From Viridibacterium curvum (lineage in GTDB: Bacteria > Pseudomonadota > Gammaproteobacteria > Burkholderiales > Rhodocyclaceae), in the NCBI RefSeq assembly GCF_039544165.1, contig NZ_BAABLD010000008.1:558001-622000 (forward strand): a stretch of 64,000 nucleotides of DNA. Reading direction: 5' to 3'. Within the stretch, counting starts at the first letter, position 1, and each line of letters starts with the position of its first letter. Positions 45,386 through 53,380 of the stretch are shown piece by piece. The position numbers were made by a program, and so were the translations under genes. Below the pieces are notes generated by a model. It was not told the DNA's origin, made no database searches, and was given only the letters and a program-made list of their open reading frames with translations.

Positions 45386-45720
45386 CCAGCACTACCTTAT
45401 GGGTGCTTCTGATCCTCGGTGTTGCTTACGCAGCGTTTTCCATACCCATGCTGCGACAGTTCCATCTCTATTGCGAGAAGGTGGCTGCTAGTACTGGACG
45501 CGAAGGCGAGAGTAGTAGCGTCCTGAACAGGGATGATGGAGGTAACAACGCTTTCCAGCTTGAACAATTCCGGAGTCTGAGGACCGGTGAGTACAAGCAG
45601 CTGAATGATCCGGTGCTCGTTGCCCAAGGGAGCATGCTTGCGCGCAAGCTGCGTCTTTCGTGTTGGTTGGCTGTTGGCCTCGTCGCTGCGGTTGGCGTTA
45701 CGGATTTATTGACGAAGTGA
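45382..45720 (+). CDS. Small membrane protein of unknown function
   Basis: 112 residues from a GTG at 45382 that overlaps the regulator's stop (GTGA). A membrane helix at about 5-23 and another at about 92-109 frame a polar loop (CEKVAASTGREGESSS, DPVLVAQGSMLARKL). Codon use is visibly less GC-biased than in its neighbours (CTT, TTA, AGT, GTT are frequent), suggesting recent arrival. A perfect palindromic terminator follows. No family recognised. Confidence 0.7.
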   Translation: MTSTTLWVLLILGVAYAAFSIPMLRQFHLYCEKVAASTGREGESSSVLNRDDGGNNAFQLEQFRSLRTGEYKQLNDPVLVAQGSMLARKLRLSCWLAVGLVAAVGVTDLLTK

Positions 45721-45730
45721 GATGACCTAG

Positions 45731-45768
45731 AATGAAAAACGCCGACCAGCTGGTCGGCGTTTTTCATT
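45731..45768. terminator. Perfect 38-bp palindromic bidirectional terminator
   Basis: Bases 45731-45749 are exactly complementary to 45750-45768: an AATGAAAAACGCCGACCAG half-site and its mirror, with A runs on one side and T runs on the other. It sits between the convergent small membrane protein and mscL and should stop both. Confidence 0.93.
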
Positions 45769-45781
45769 GGTGCGGTACGAA

Positions 45782-46210
45782 TTACTTCTTCAACGCATCG
45801 CGGATCTCGCGCAGCAGCACCACATCTTCGGGCGTCACCGGTTCGGCGGCGGGCGCGGCCGGGGCTTCGCGCTTGAGGCGGTTGATCTGCTTGATCATCA
45901 TGAAGATGACGAAGGCGAGGATGATGAAGTTGATGGCGATGGTGATGAAGTTGCCATAGGCCAGTACGGGTACGCCGGCTTTCTTGAGCGCGTCGAGCGT
46001 GTTGGCGGTGCCGGCGGGGACGGAGCCCAGCACGATGAAGAGGTTGGAGAAATCGATCTTGCCAACGACAGCGCCAACGATGGGCATGATGACGTCGCCG
46101 ACCATGGAGTCGACGATCTTGCCGAAGGCACCGCCGATGATCACACCGACCGCCAGATCGACGACATTCCCCTTGAGTGCAAACTCCTTGAATTCGGACA
46201 CATAACTCAT
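45782..46210 (-). CDS. mscL: Large-conductance mechanosensitive channel MscL
   Basis: 142 residues. N-terminal amphipathic helix (FKEFALKGNVVDLAVGVIIG into the first pore helix), AFGKIVDSMVGDVIMPIVG, a short periplasmic loop, the second helix FITIAINFIILAFVIFMMI and the C-terminal bundle helix TPEDVVLLREIRDAL. Opens on membrane tension to release solutes in osmotic downshock. Slightly longer than E. coli MscL (136), with an Ala/Pro-rich spacer near 115-125. Confidence 0.97.
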   Translation of the reverse strand: MSYVSEFKEFALKGNVVDLAVGVIIGGAFGKIVDSMVGDVIMPIVGAVVGKIDFSNLFIVLGSVPAGTANTLDALKKAGVPVLAYGNFITIAINFIILAFVIFMMIKQINRLKREAPAAPAAEPVTPEDVVLLREIRDALKK

Positions 46211-46360
46211 CTGACTTCTCCTCTCGCTTGGTCCGCACCGTGTTCGGTGCGTTAGTTCATGAAAATTTGAAAGTGCTGCAGCCCCTGATACAGGGTCGAT
46301 GTGCAGTGTGGCGTATGATCCAGCGCAGAATCAATACCTTGCACGACAAGGAGCGGGATC

Positions 46361-47956
46361 GTGACGAAAATTTGCTTTGCAATGCTGCTGGGTCTGCTGG
46401 CCGGCAGCGTCCTCGCAGCAGAGGACACCATCGACTACCGCATCAATCAGCGCGACACCCTGATCGGTATCGGCAAGGAGATGCTCGATCGCCCGGCCGA
46501 CTGGCCGCAGGTACAACGCGTGAACAAGGTGCGCGATCCGCTGCGTCTCAAGCCAGGCAGCGTATTGAAGATTCCCGCCAGCCTCATGAAACCGGACCCC
46601 GTGCCGGCGCGCGTGGAGTCGGTGGCCGGTGCTGTCAGCCTGCTTACGGGGAAAACGCTCTCCAAGGGTGATGAAGTGCCGCAAGGCGCAACGGTGATCA
46701 CCGGCGCGGATGGTTACGTCGCGCTGAGCCTGCCGGATCAGTCGCGCGTACTGGTGCGGCCCGGCAGTCGCCTGCGCATCGACGAGCTGCTGCAGCGTCG
46801 CGGTGGGACGCAATCGGCACGTCTTGGCGTCGAAGCCGGGCGTATCGAGAACGAGGTCGCACCGCAGAAAGGCCCGGCTGCACGCTACGAGATCCGCACA
46901 CCGACCGCCGTCATTGGTGTGCGCGGCACGCGCTTCCGTGCCAGTTACGAAGTCGACACCGCGCGTTCGCTGCTGGAGGTCACCGAAGGCTCGGTCGCTG
47001 CAGCGGCCGGCGAGGCCCCCGCACAGGCAGTGTCGGCCGGTTTCGGCAGCGTGCTCGCGCAGGGCAGCGCCACTTCGCCTGCCGCCCTGCTGGCAGCACC
47101 TTCGCTGGATGAGGTGCCCCCCCTGTTCGAGCGCCCGCTGATCCGCTTGCCGCTGCCCCCCATGTATGCCGGCCAGCGCTGGCGTCTGGTGGTGGCTGCC
47201 GGCCAGGATTTCGCCACACCCGTCTACGAAGGCCTCGAACCCACCAGCGAAGCACGCGTCGCTGGCCTGCCCGACGGCGACTACCGCTTCCGCCTGCGCG
47301 GTGTGGCAGACAATGGCCTGGAGGGCATGGATGCAGAAGGCCGCTTCAAGCTGAAGGCGCGACCCGAGCCGCCGTTTCCGATCGCACCGCAGAATGCCGG
47401 CAAGACACGCGAGCCACGCATGCCGTTGACCTGGACCGGGCAGCCCGCAGCGAAAACCTATCGCCTGCAGATCGCCACAGACGCGGATTTCAAGGTCCTC
47501 GTACTGCAGAAGGACGACATTGGCGAGACGCGCTTCACCGCCGAGCTGCCGCTGGGTGAGTATTACTGGCGTCTCGCCTCGGTGCGCGCCGATGGCGATC
47601 GCGGCCCGTGGGGCGATGCACAGCGCTTCGTGATGGCAGCGCCGCAGGGCCCGCCTGAAAAACCGGCGATGGAAGACGGCAAGGTGAGCTTTGCCTGGCC
47701 CGGCGAGCCCGGCCAGAGCTTCGAGTTCGAAATGGCCAGCGACCCGGAGTTCAGGAATGTGGTGGAGCGCCGCAAGGTCGACGTCGCGCGACTCGAACTG
47801 CCGCAGCCCGCTGCAGGCCTCTGGCACATCCGCGTACGCGCCACCGATGCTGATGGCTACGTCGGCCAGTGGAGTGGTACGCAGCAGCTGGAAGTACCGC
47901 GCGACTGGCGCTGGCTGTGGCTGACACCTGCGCTGTTGCTGCTGCTGACGCTGTAG
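46361..47956 (+). CDS. FecR-domain protein with N-terminal LysM-like region
   Basis: 531 residues. Signal peptide (1-20, LAAE), a LysM-like fold (about 25-78: YRINQRDTLIGIGKEML ... WPQVQRVNKV ... LKPGSVLKIP), a FecR domain (about 85-205: VSLLTGKTLSKGDEVPQG, VRPGSRLRIDELL, YEIRTPTAVIGVRGTRFRAS), several fibronectin-like beta repeats (about 245-505: YRLQIATDADFKV, YYWRLASVRADGDRGPW, WHIRVRATDADGYVGQW), and a C-terminal membrane helix (about 515-530). The protein is thus anchored and extends into the periplasm. It precedes a CHASE2 sensor kinase by 18 bp, a pairing known in betaproteobacteria, where the FecR part likely feeds the sensor. The stimulus is unknown. Confidence 0.88.
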   Translation: MTKICFAMLLGLLAGSVLAAEDTIDYRINQRDTLIGIGKEMLDRPADWPQVQRVNKVRDPLRLKPGSVLKIPASLMKPDPVPARVESVAGAVSLLTGKTLSKGDEVPQGATVITGADGYVALSLPDQSRVLVRPGSRLRIDELLQRRGGTQSARLGVEAGRIENEVAPQKGPAARYEIRTPTAVIGVRGTRFRASYEVDTARSLLEVTEGSVAAAAGEAPAQAVSAGFGSVLAQGSATSPAALLAAPSLDEVPPLFERPLIRLPLPPMYAGQRWRLVVAAGQDFATPVYEGLEPTSEARVAGLPDGDYRFRLRGVADNGLEGMDAEGRFKLKARPEPPFPIAPQNAGKTREPRMPLTWTGQPAAKTYRLQIATDADFKVLVLQKDDIGETRFTAELPLGEYYWRLASVRADGDRGPWGDAQRFVMAAPQGPPEKPAMEDGKVSFAWPGEPGQSFEFEMASDPEFRNVVERRKVDVARLELPQPAAGLWHIRVRATDADGYVGQWSGTQQLEVPRDWRWLWLTPALLLLLTL

Positions 47957-47974
47957 GGCGATGAGCTGCTGCGC

Positions 47975-50194
47975 ATGAGCCCGCGCCAACGCATCGTCAC
48001 CGAATGGTGGCTGGTCTGCCTGCTGGCTTGCGCGCTGGGCATCTCGGCGGCATTGGGTAGCTGGCTGTGGCGCGCCGATCTGGCCCTGCATGACTGGCAA
48101 CAGTCGCGCACCCCGCGACAGGCCGACCCTGATGTGGTCATTGTCGCCATCGACGAAGCCAGCCTCACCAGCATCGGTCGCTGGCCCTGGCCGCGCCAGT
48201 TGCACGCCACGCTGATCGACCAGCTCTCCGATGCCGGTGCAGCCGGCGTTGCGCTGGACCTGATGTTCGCCGAGCCCGGTGAGGGCGACATCGCGCTGGC
48301 ACGCGCCATCGCGCGAAACGGCAAGGTGGTGCTGCCTGTGTTCCAGCAGGAGCGGGACGGGCAGATCAGCGGCGAACAGATGCCGGTCGGCGCCTTGGTG
48401 AGTAAGGCCGCCGCGCTGGGACACATCCAGATGGAGCTCGACCCCGATGGCATTGCGCGCAGCGTTTATCTGCGCGAGGGCTGGGAGCTCGCACGCCACG
48501 TGCAGTTCGCTGCGGCGTTGTGGCAGCTTGCCGGCGGGCCAGCGATTCCGGTCGGCACGCGCGTCTCGCGCGAGCAATGGCAGCGCGCTGACTGGCTGCG
48601 TATTCCCTTCGTCGGCCCGCCCGGCAGCTTCACGCAATATTCATACGTCGACGTGCTGACCGGCGCTGTGCCGCGCGAACGCCTGCGCGGCAAGCTGGTC
48701 TTGGTGGGCGCCACGGCGCTGGGCCTGTCGGACACGGTGCCCGTCCCCACCTCAGCCCTGCACCGGCCCATGCCCGGTGTTGAAGTGCATGCCAACGTGC
48801 TGACCGCGTTGCGTGCCGGCACCGGGCTGCGCATCGCCAGCCCGGTCGCGCAGGCGCTGCTGGCGGCTATTGCCTGCCTGGCCTTGATGAGCGTGCTCGC
48901 CCGCTGCAATGCGCGCGCTGGGCTGTTATGGACGCTGGGCACGCTGGCCCTGCTGGTCCTCATCTGCGGCGTGCTCATGCGCAGCGGCATGCTGTGGATG
49001 GGGCCGATGCCGGCCCTGCTGGCCTGCGCCGTGGCCTGGCCGCTGTGGAGCTGGCGCCGGCTGGAGGCTACGCAGCGCTATCTCGATGAAGAGCTGAGCG
49101 CCCTGCGCGACGAAAGCCCGGTACCTGCCGTGCGCGGACTGGACCCGATGCAACAGCGCCTGCAACTCGTACGCCGTGCCGCACACACCAGCCGGGCGCT
49201 GCGCAAACTGATCGAGGACACGGTCGCCCACCTGCCCGTCGGCGTCGTTGTGCTGCGTCCCGACGGTCAGCTGGTGCTCGCCAACGCCAAGGCCCGTGCC
49301 CTGCTCGCCGCCAGCGGCGACGGTGCAGTGCTGGAAGCCCTGCGCGCTACGCGCTGGCCGCCGCCGCTCGAAACCCGGGCCGGGCTGCCGCAAACGCCTG
49401 CGGCACCCATGCAGATTGCGGTGCAAAGCGCCGCCGGCGTGCCAATGCTGGCGTCATTCTCGGCGCTGGACGATGTGGTCGACGCGAGCTCCAGCCTGGT
49501 CATAGGCCTGGCCGACCTGTCGGCCGAACGCGCCGCTCAACAGTCGCGCGACGATACGCTGCGCTTCGTATCGCACGACCTGCGCGCACCGCTGGCCTCG
49601 GTGTTGAGCCTGATCGACGCCCCGCCCGCCGATGAGCCCCTGCTGCCGCGCCTGCGCCGCCACACGGCGAGTGCACTGGAGCTGGCCGACGAGCTGTTCC
49701 GCCTCGCCCGCATCGAAGCCGCCGACCCGGCGCGTTTCGAACCCGTGGACCTGCGTGCCCTGTGTGATGAGGCTTGTGACGAACTGTGGGCACAGGCCCG
49801 CACGGCAAACTGCCGCTTCGACATGCCGCCCTATGGCGAAGAATGGCTGGTCGTCGGCAGCAGCGAGTTGCTGCGCCGTGCATTGATCAACCTGATCGGT
49901 AACGCCATCAAGTACGGCGAGCCCGGGCAGACCGTGGAGATCGGCCTGCAACGTGAGGAGGCCTTCATCGCCGTGCGGATTCGCGACCACGGCCCGGGCA
50001 TTCCGGTCGCAGAGCGCGGCGGGCTCTTCCAGCGCTTCAAACGCCTGCCCGGTGCGCTGGCGCGTGGCATCGCCGGCCATGGTCTGGGGCTGGTAATGGT
50101 GCGCACGGTGGCCGAGCGCCATGGCGGCAGCGTCGCTTTCGAGGCGCCGGGCGACGGCGGCAGCTGCTTCGTGCTGCGTCTGCCGGCTGCCTGA
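47975..50194 (+). CDS. CHASE2-domain sensor histidine kinase
   Basis: 739 residues. Membrane helix (about 13-31), extracytoplasmic CHASE2 domain (about 45-280: VVIVAIDEASLTSIGRWPWPR in two parts, LMFAEPGEGD, FVGPPGSF, GKLVLVGATALGLSD, MPGVEVHANVLTAL), three helices (about 285-355), a PAS-like stretch (about 410-520), HisKA with the phospho-acceptor His near 535 in FVSHDLRAPL, and a HATPase domain with NLIGNAIKYGE (N box), DHGPGIP (G1) and GHGLGLVMV (G2). All motifs are intact. It probably signals to the OmpR-type regulator at 44699, with mscL and a small gene between. Confidence 0.93.
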   Translation: MSPRQRIVTEWWLVCLLACALGISAALGSWLWRADLALHDWQQSRTPRQADPDVVIVAIDEASLTSIGRWPWPRQLHATLIDQLSDAGAAGVALDLMFAEPGEGDIALARAIARNGKVVLPVFQQERDGQISGEQMPVGALVSKAAALGHIQMELDPDGIARSVYLREGWELARHVQFAAALWQLAGGPAIPVGTRVSREQWQRADWLRIPFVGPPGSFTQYSYVDVLTGAVPRERLRGKLVLVGATALGLSDTVPVPTSALHRPMPGVEVHANVLTALRAGTGLRIASPVAQALLAAIACLALMSVLARCNARAGLLWTLGTLALLVLICGVLMRSGMLWMGPMPALLACAVAWPLWSWRRLEATQRYLDEELSALRDESPVPAVRGLDPMQQRLQLVRRAAHTSRALRKLIEDTVAHLPVGVVVLRPDGQLVLANAKARALLAASGDGAVLEALRATRWPPPLETRAGLPQTPAAPMQIAVQSAAGVPMLASFSALDDVVDASSSLVIGLADLSAERAAQQSRDDTLRFVSHDLRAPLASVLSLIDAPPADEPLLPRLRRHTASALELADELFRLARIEAADPARFEPVDLRALCDEACDELWAQARTANCRFDMPPYGEEWLVVGSSELLRRALINLIGNAIKYGEPGQTVEIGLQREEAFIAVRIRDHGPGIPVAERGGLFQRFKRLPGALARGIAGHGLGLVMVRTVAERHGGSVAFEAPGDGGSCFVLRLPAA

Positions 50195-50264
50195 GCGAGG
50201 AAGCAGTCCCGGCCCGCCCGGCGGACTTGCCCGTCGCCACCGCGCCCCGTAACAATGGCCGGCC

Positions 50265-52403
50265 ATGCCCGCCTTCTTTCGCGCCCTCCTGCCGTCCGAA
50301 CAACGCATCCAGCTCGCCGTGAAGCTCTGCGGTTTCACGCTGGGCGTGCTGTGCATGGGCAGCCTGATGCTGGCCCTGTTCCTGCAGCTGCGCTTCGATG
50401 GTCCGCGGCTTGCGGCCGAGCTCGCAGAACACAGCGAACGCAACTGGCAGCGCAGCCTGGTGCTGGAATCGACACCGCAACTGTCGCTTTGGCCGCGTCT
50501 GCGTCTGCAGCTCGGCGCCGCCACGCTATCGGAACCGGGTCGCGGCGAGACCTTTGCCAGCTGGCGCGAAGCGCATCTCGAACCGGCCCTCTTGCCACTT
50601 CTGCTGCATGGCCGGCTGGAGCTGCGCCGTGTCGAAATCGACGGCCTGCTGCTGCGCCTGATGCGCGATCGCAAAGGCGTCTGGAATGGCGAAGACCTGC
50701 TTGATGCGACAAGCGACAGGCCCGTACAGCTACAGCTCGATGCACTCGTACTGCGCCAGGCCGACGTCACGCTCGACGATTTGCCGACCAGTCGCCAGGC
50801 GCAATGGCGCAAGCTGGAACTGCGCGCTGACGCATTACGGGCCGGGCAGGGCGGACGCCTTCAACTGGACAGCCAGGTCATCGCTGGCCAGCCGAGCCGC
50901 TCAGCCCTCGAAGGCCGCCTCACACTGGCCGCCAACTACCGCTTCGACGAGGGGCTGGAAGGGGGCGCTCTGACACAGGGGCGTGCGAGTTTCAGCGGGC
51001 GCACGGACTGGGTGCGTGAAGCGCGGCTCGAAGCCGGCTTCGATGCCTTCGAGTGGCAGGCCGATGGCTGGCAGGTGCGTCAGGTGCGTCTGCAGGGCAA
51101 CACCGGCGCTACCGAGTCTGACCTGCGCCTCAACGCCAACCTGCCTGCTGCACGCTGGCGTGACGGCCTCAACGCCGCCTTGCTCGAAGTTGCCGTGCAA
51201 CGTGGCGAGCAGGGTGCACTGCGACTGGAGTTCGCCCAGCTGCAATCGATTGCGGGTGACAACGACCGGGTCAAGGGCTCGCTATCAGCCGAACTGCGCC
51301 AGATTGCGAAAACGGACAAGGCCGGCAAGGACGAAGCGCTGCAGATCGGCGCGCAAGGACGTGCTGCGGTGACCTTCAATCTGCGCGAAGGCAGTCTCAC
51401 CGTGGCCGACTTCAATGGCCGACTCGATGCAAAGCACCCGGCCCTGCACCCTGCCTTCGGCACCCAGCTGCTGCGTGGCGAGGTACGTCTGGCAAGCGAT
51501 GCAGATGCCCCCCTTCTGGACCTGCGCGGAGAAATGTCTGGCAGTGCAGGCGCGCTGCAATTCGAAACCAGCCTCACGCGCGGTCGGGTCAACAGCTTGC
51601 GCAGCAAACTCAGCGGTGAGCGCTTCGACTTAGACAGCATGGTCATGCCGGCGCGCTGGCGCGACTGGCTGCCGGCGGCCGATCAGCTCAAGGGCTGGTC
51701 CCTCGACGGCGAGCTGCGTCTGGGCAAGCTCAAGCTCGCCGGCCTGCAACTCGAATCGGTGGTCGTACCGGTGCAGCAGGCTGACGGCAAAGTCGAACTC
51801 GGTGAATTCTCAGCCACGCTGTACGGCGGACGTCATGCCGGCCGCTGGCGCTGGGACGCGGCGGCACAGCGCTACGACACCAGCCAGACCCTGCGCGGCG
51901 TCGCGCTCGATGCCCTGAAACGCGACTCAGGACTGCAACTACCCCTCGGTGGACTCACCAATGCCACGCTGGAAGCCTCGGGGCGCACCGGCACATGGCC
52001 CGAGCCCTGCCGCAGCGCCGAGGGCGTGCTGCGCATCTATTCGCGCGATACGCGCTGGCTTGGCGCTGACATGCCGCGCAGCATGCTGGACCTGTCACCA
52101 GGCCAGCAACGCGCGGCACGCAACGAGACAACGCCGCTGGACGAGATCTCTGCGGCGCTGCGCTTCGAGCAAGGCAGCCTGCAGGTCGAACGCCTGAGTG
52201 CCCGCAGCACGCAGCTGAGCCTGACCGGCAGCGGTCGCGTGGCCTGCAGTGGCGCGTCCGAGCTGAGCCTCCTGGCACGTGCTGGCAGCGACAAGAGCAT
52301 GAGCTCACTCAAGGGCCAGCTGATGAACCTGCGCGTCACCGCCGATGCCGCACAAGCCACAGTGCAGCGCGCAACGGCAACCACGACAGCGGCCGCACGA
52401 TAA
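50265..52403 (+). CDS. AsmA-family inner-membrane-anchored protein
   Basis: 712 residues. One N-terminal membrane helix (about 27-46) and a long periplasmic body of beta-strand repeats. The first part RLAAELAEHSERNWQRSLVLE ... LSLWPRLRLQLGAATLSEP ... EAHLEPALLPLLLHGRLELRRVEIDGLLLRLMRD is typical AsmA; the C-terminal NATLEASGRTGTWPEPCRSAEGVLRI and LSARSTQLSLTGSGRV blocks match the AsmA_2-type end (all given as separate stretches). AsmA-like proteins form bridges for phospholipid movement to the outer membrane. Whether it belongs to the two-component group upstream (70 bp) is not clear. Confidence 0.82.
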   Translation: MPAFFRALLPSEQRIQLAVKLCGFTLGVLCMGSLMLALFLQLRFDGPRLAAELAEHSERNWQRSLVLESTPQLSLWPRLRLQLGAATLSEPGRGETFASWREAHLEPALLPLLLHGRLELRRVEIDGLLLRLMRDRKGVWNGEDLLDATSDRPVQLQLDALVLRQADVTLDDLPTSRQAQWRKLELRADALRAGQGGRLQLDSQVIAGQPSRSALEGRLTLAANYRFDEGLEGGALTQGRASFSGRTDWVREARLEAGFDAFEWQADGWQVRQVRLQGNTGATESDLRLNANLPAARWRDGLNAALLEVAVQRGEQGALRLEFAQLQSIAGDNDRVKGSLSAELRQIAKTDKAGKDEALQIGAQGRAAVTFNLREGSLTVADFNGRLDAKHPALHPAFGTQLLRGEVRLASDADAPLLDLRGEMSGSAGALQFETSLTRGRVNSLRSKLSGERFDLDSMVMPARWRDWLPAADQLKGWSLDGELRLGKLKLAGLQLESVVVPVQQADGKVELGEFSATLYGGRHAGRWRWDAAAQRYDTSQTLRGVALDALKRDSGLQLPLGGLTNATLEASGRTGTWPEPCRSAEGVLRIYSRDTRWLGADMPRSMLDLSPGQQRAARNETTPLDEISAALRFEQGSLQVERLSARSTQLSLTGSGRVACSGASELSLLARAGSDKSMSSLKGQLMNLRVTADAAQATVQRATATTTAAAR

Positions 52404-52471
52404 GACTTTCGGTATAGACAAGCCCATTCGGCAGGTTTAGCCTGCGTGGAGCATCGTCACCGGGATCGCGC

Positions 52472-53365
52472 ATGCTGGAAAGTTGTCGCTTCACGCTCCG
52501 TGCACTGCTGTGCTGCCTCGCCGTCGCCATCCCGATCGCGACCTCGGCCGCCGAGGATGGCATCGCCACCTGGTGTCGTTTCGACCTCCCGCCACTCTTC
52601 ATCGCAAGTGGGCCCGATGAAGGCAAGGGCACAGTCGACCTGACCGCCAGCTTCATCATGCGCTACCTGCCGCAGTACGAGCATCGCACCCAGGCTTCCA
52701 ACATCCGGCGTTTTGAAGCGCAGATGCGCTCGGGCGATCAGGCTGTATGCGCCGGGATGCAGAAGAATACCGACCGGCAAGCCTTCATGCTCTTCTCGGA
52801 GCCCTTACACGCCATCGGGCCACCGCAAATCGTCGCGCCACGACGGCATCTTGCTGCCCTGTCCACCTTCCGCGGGGTGGACGGCAGCATCCAGCTGCCC
52901 AATCTGCTGACGGACCATACGCTGCGGCTGGGCCTGTCTTCCGGTCGCTCCTATGGCCGCGACATCGACAACATGCTGGCGCAGCACAAGGGGCAACCCA
53001 ACATCGTCGAGCGCTCGGCAGCGCAACGCATGTCGGAAGGCCTGTTGCAGATGATGGCGCTGGATCGCATCCATTACACCATCCTGTTCGGCTCGGAGCG
53101 CGATGCGTTCATGGACCAGCCTGACGTCGCACAGGCAGATCTCGTGAGCCTGCCTATCAGTGGTCAGCCGCGCTACATCACCGTGCATGTCGTCGCGCCA
53201 CGCACGCCGTGGGGCGAACGATTCATCGAGCGCGTCAATCAGGTACTACGCGCCAACTGGAACAACCGCGAACTCCGAAATCTCATCGCCCCGAATGGCG
53301 CACGCGACAAGGTGCTGCAGGATTGGCTGCGTGAGCTTGACCCCAATCGCCCGCGCCGGCCTTGA
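52472..53365 (+). CDS. Periplasmic solute-binding-like protein, TIGR02285 type
   Basis: 297 residues with a signal peptide (about 1-26, TSAAE). The fold is that of family 3 solute-binding proteins: ATWCRFDLPPLFIA at the start, FEAQMRSGDQAVCAGMQKN, LFSEPLHAIGPPQIVA and a C-terminal ERVNQVLRANWNNRELRNL. The form fits the TIGR02285 group, which is often encoded beside c-di-GMP enzymes or sensor genes rather than ABC permeases. No permease gene is nearby. It is convergent, 15 bp apart, with the PAS-GGDEF-EAL gene, so a signal-input role is possible. Confidence 0.8.
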   Translation: MLESCRFTLRALLCCLAVAIPIATSAAEDGIATWCRFDLPPLFIASGPDEGKGTVDLTASFIMRYLPQYEHRTQASNIRRFEAQMRSGDQAVCAGMQKNTDRQAFMLFSEPLHAIGPPQIVAPRRHLAALSTFRGVDGSIQLPNLLTDHTLRLGLSSGRSYGRDIDNMLAQHKGQPNIVERSAAQRMSEGLLQMMALDRIHYTILFGSERDAFMDQPDVAQADLVSLPISGQPRYITVHVVAPRTPWGERFIERVNQVLRANWNNRELRNLIAPNGARDKVLQDWLRELDPNRPRRP

Positions 53366-53380
53366 GGCGGAATACCGAGT

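Noticed and set aside
46331..48637. A 768-codon minus-strand open frame
   Set aside because: Antisense to the FecR and CHASE2 genes; the composition is shadow-like with no recognisable domain.
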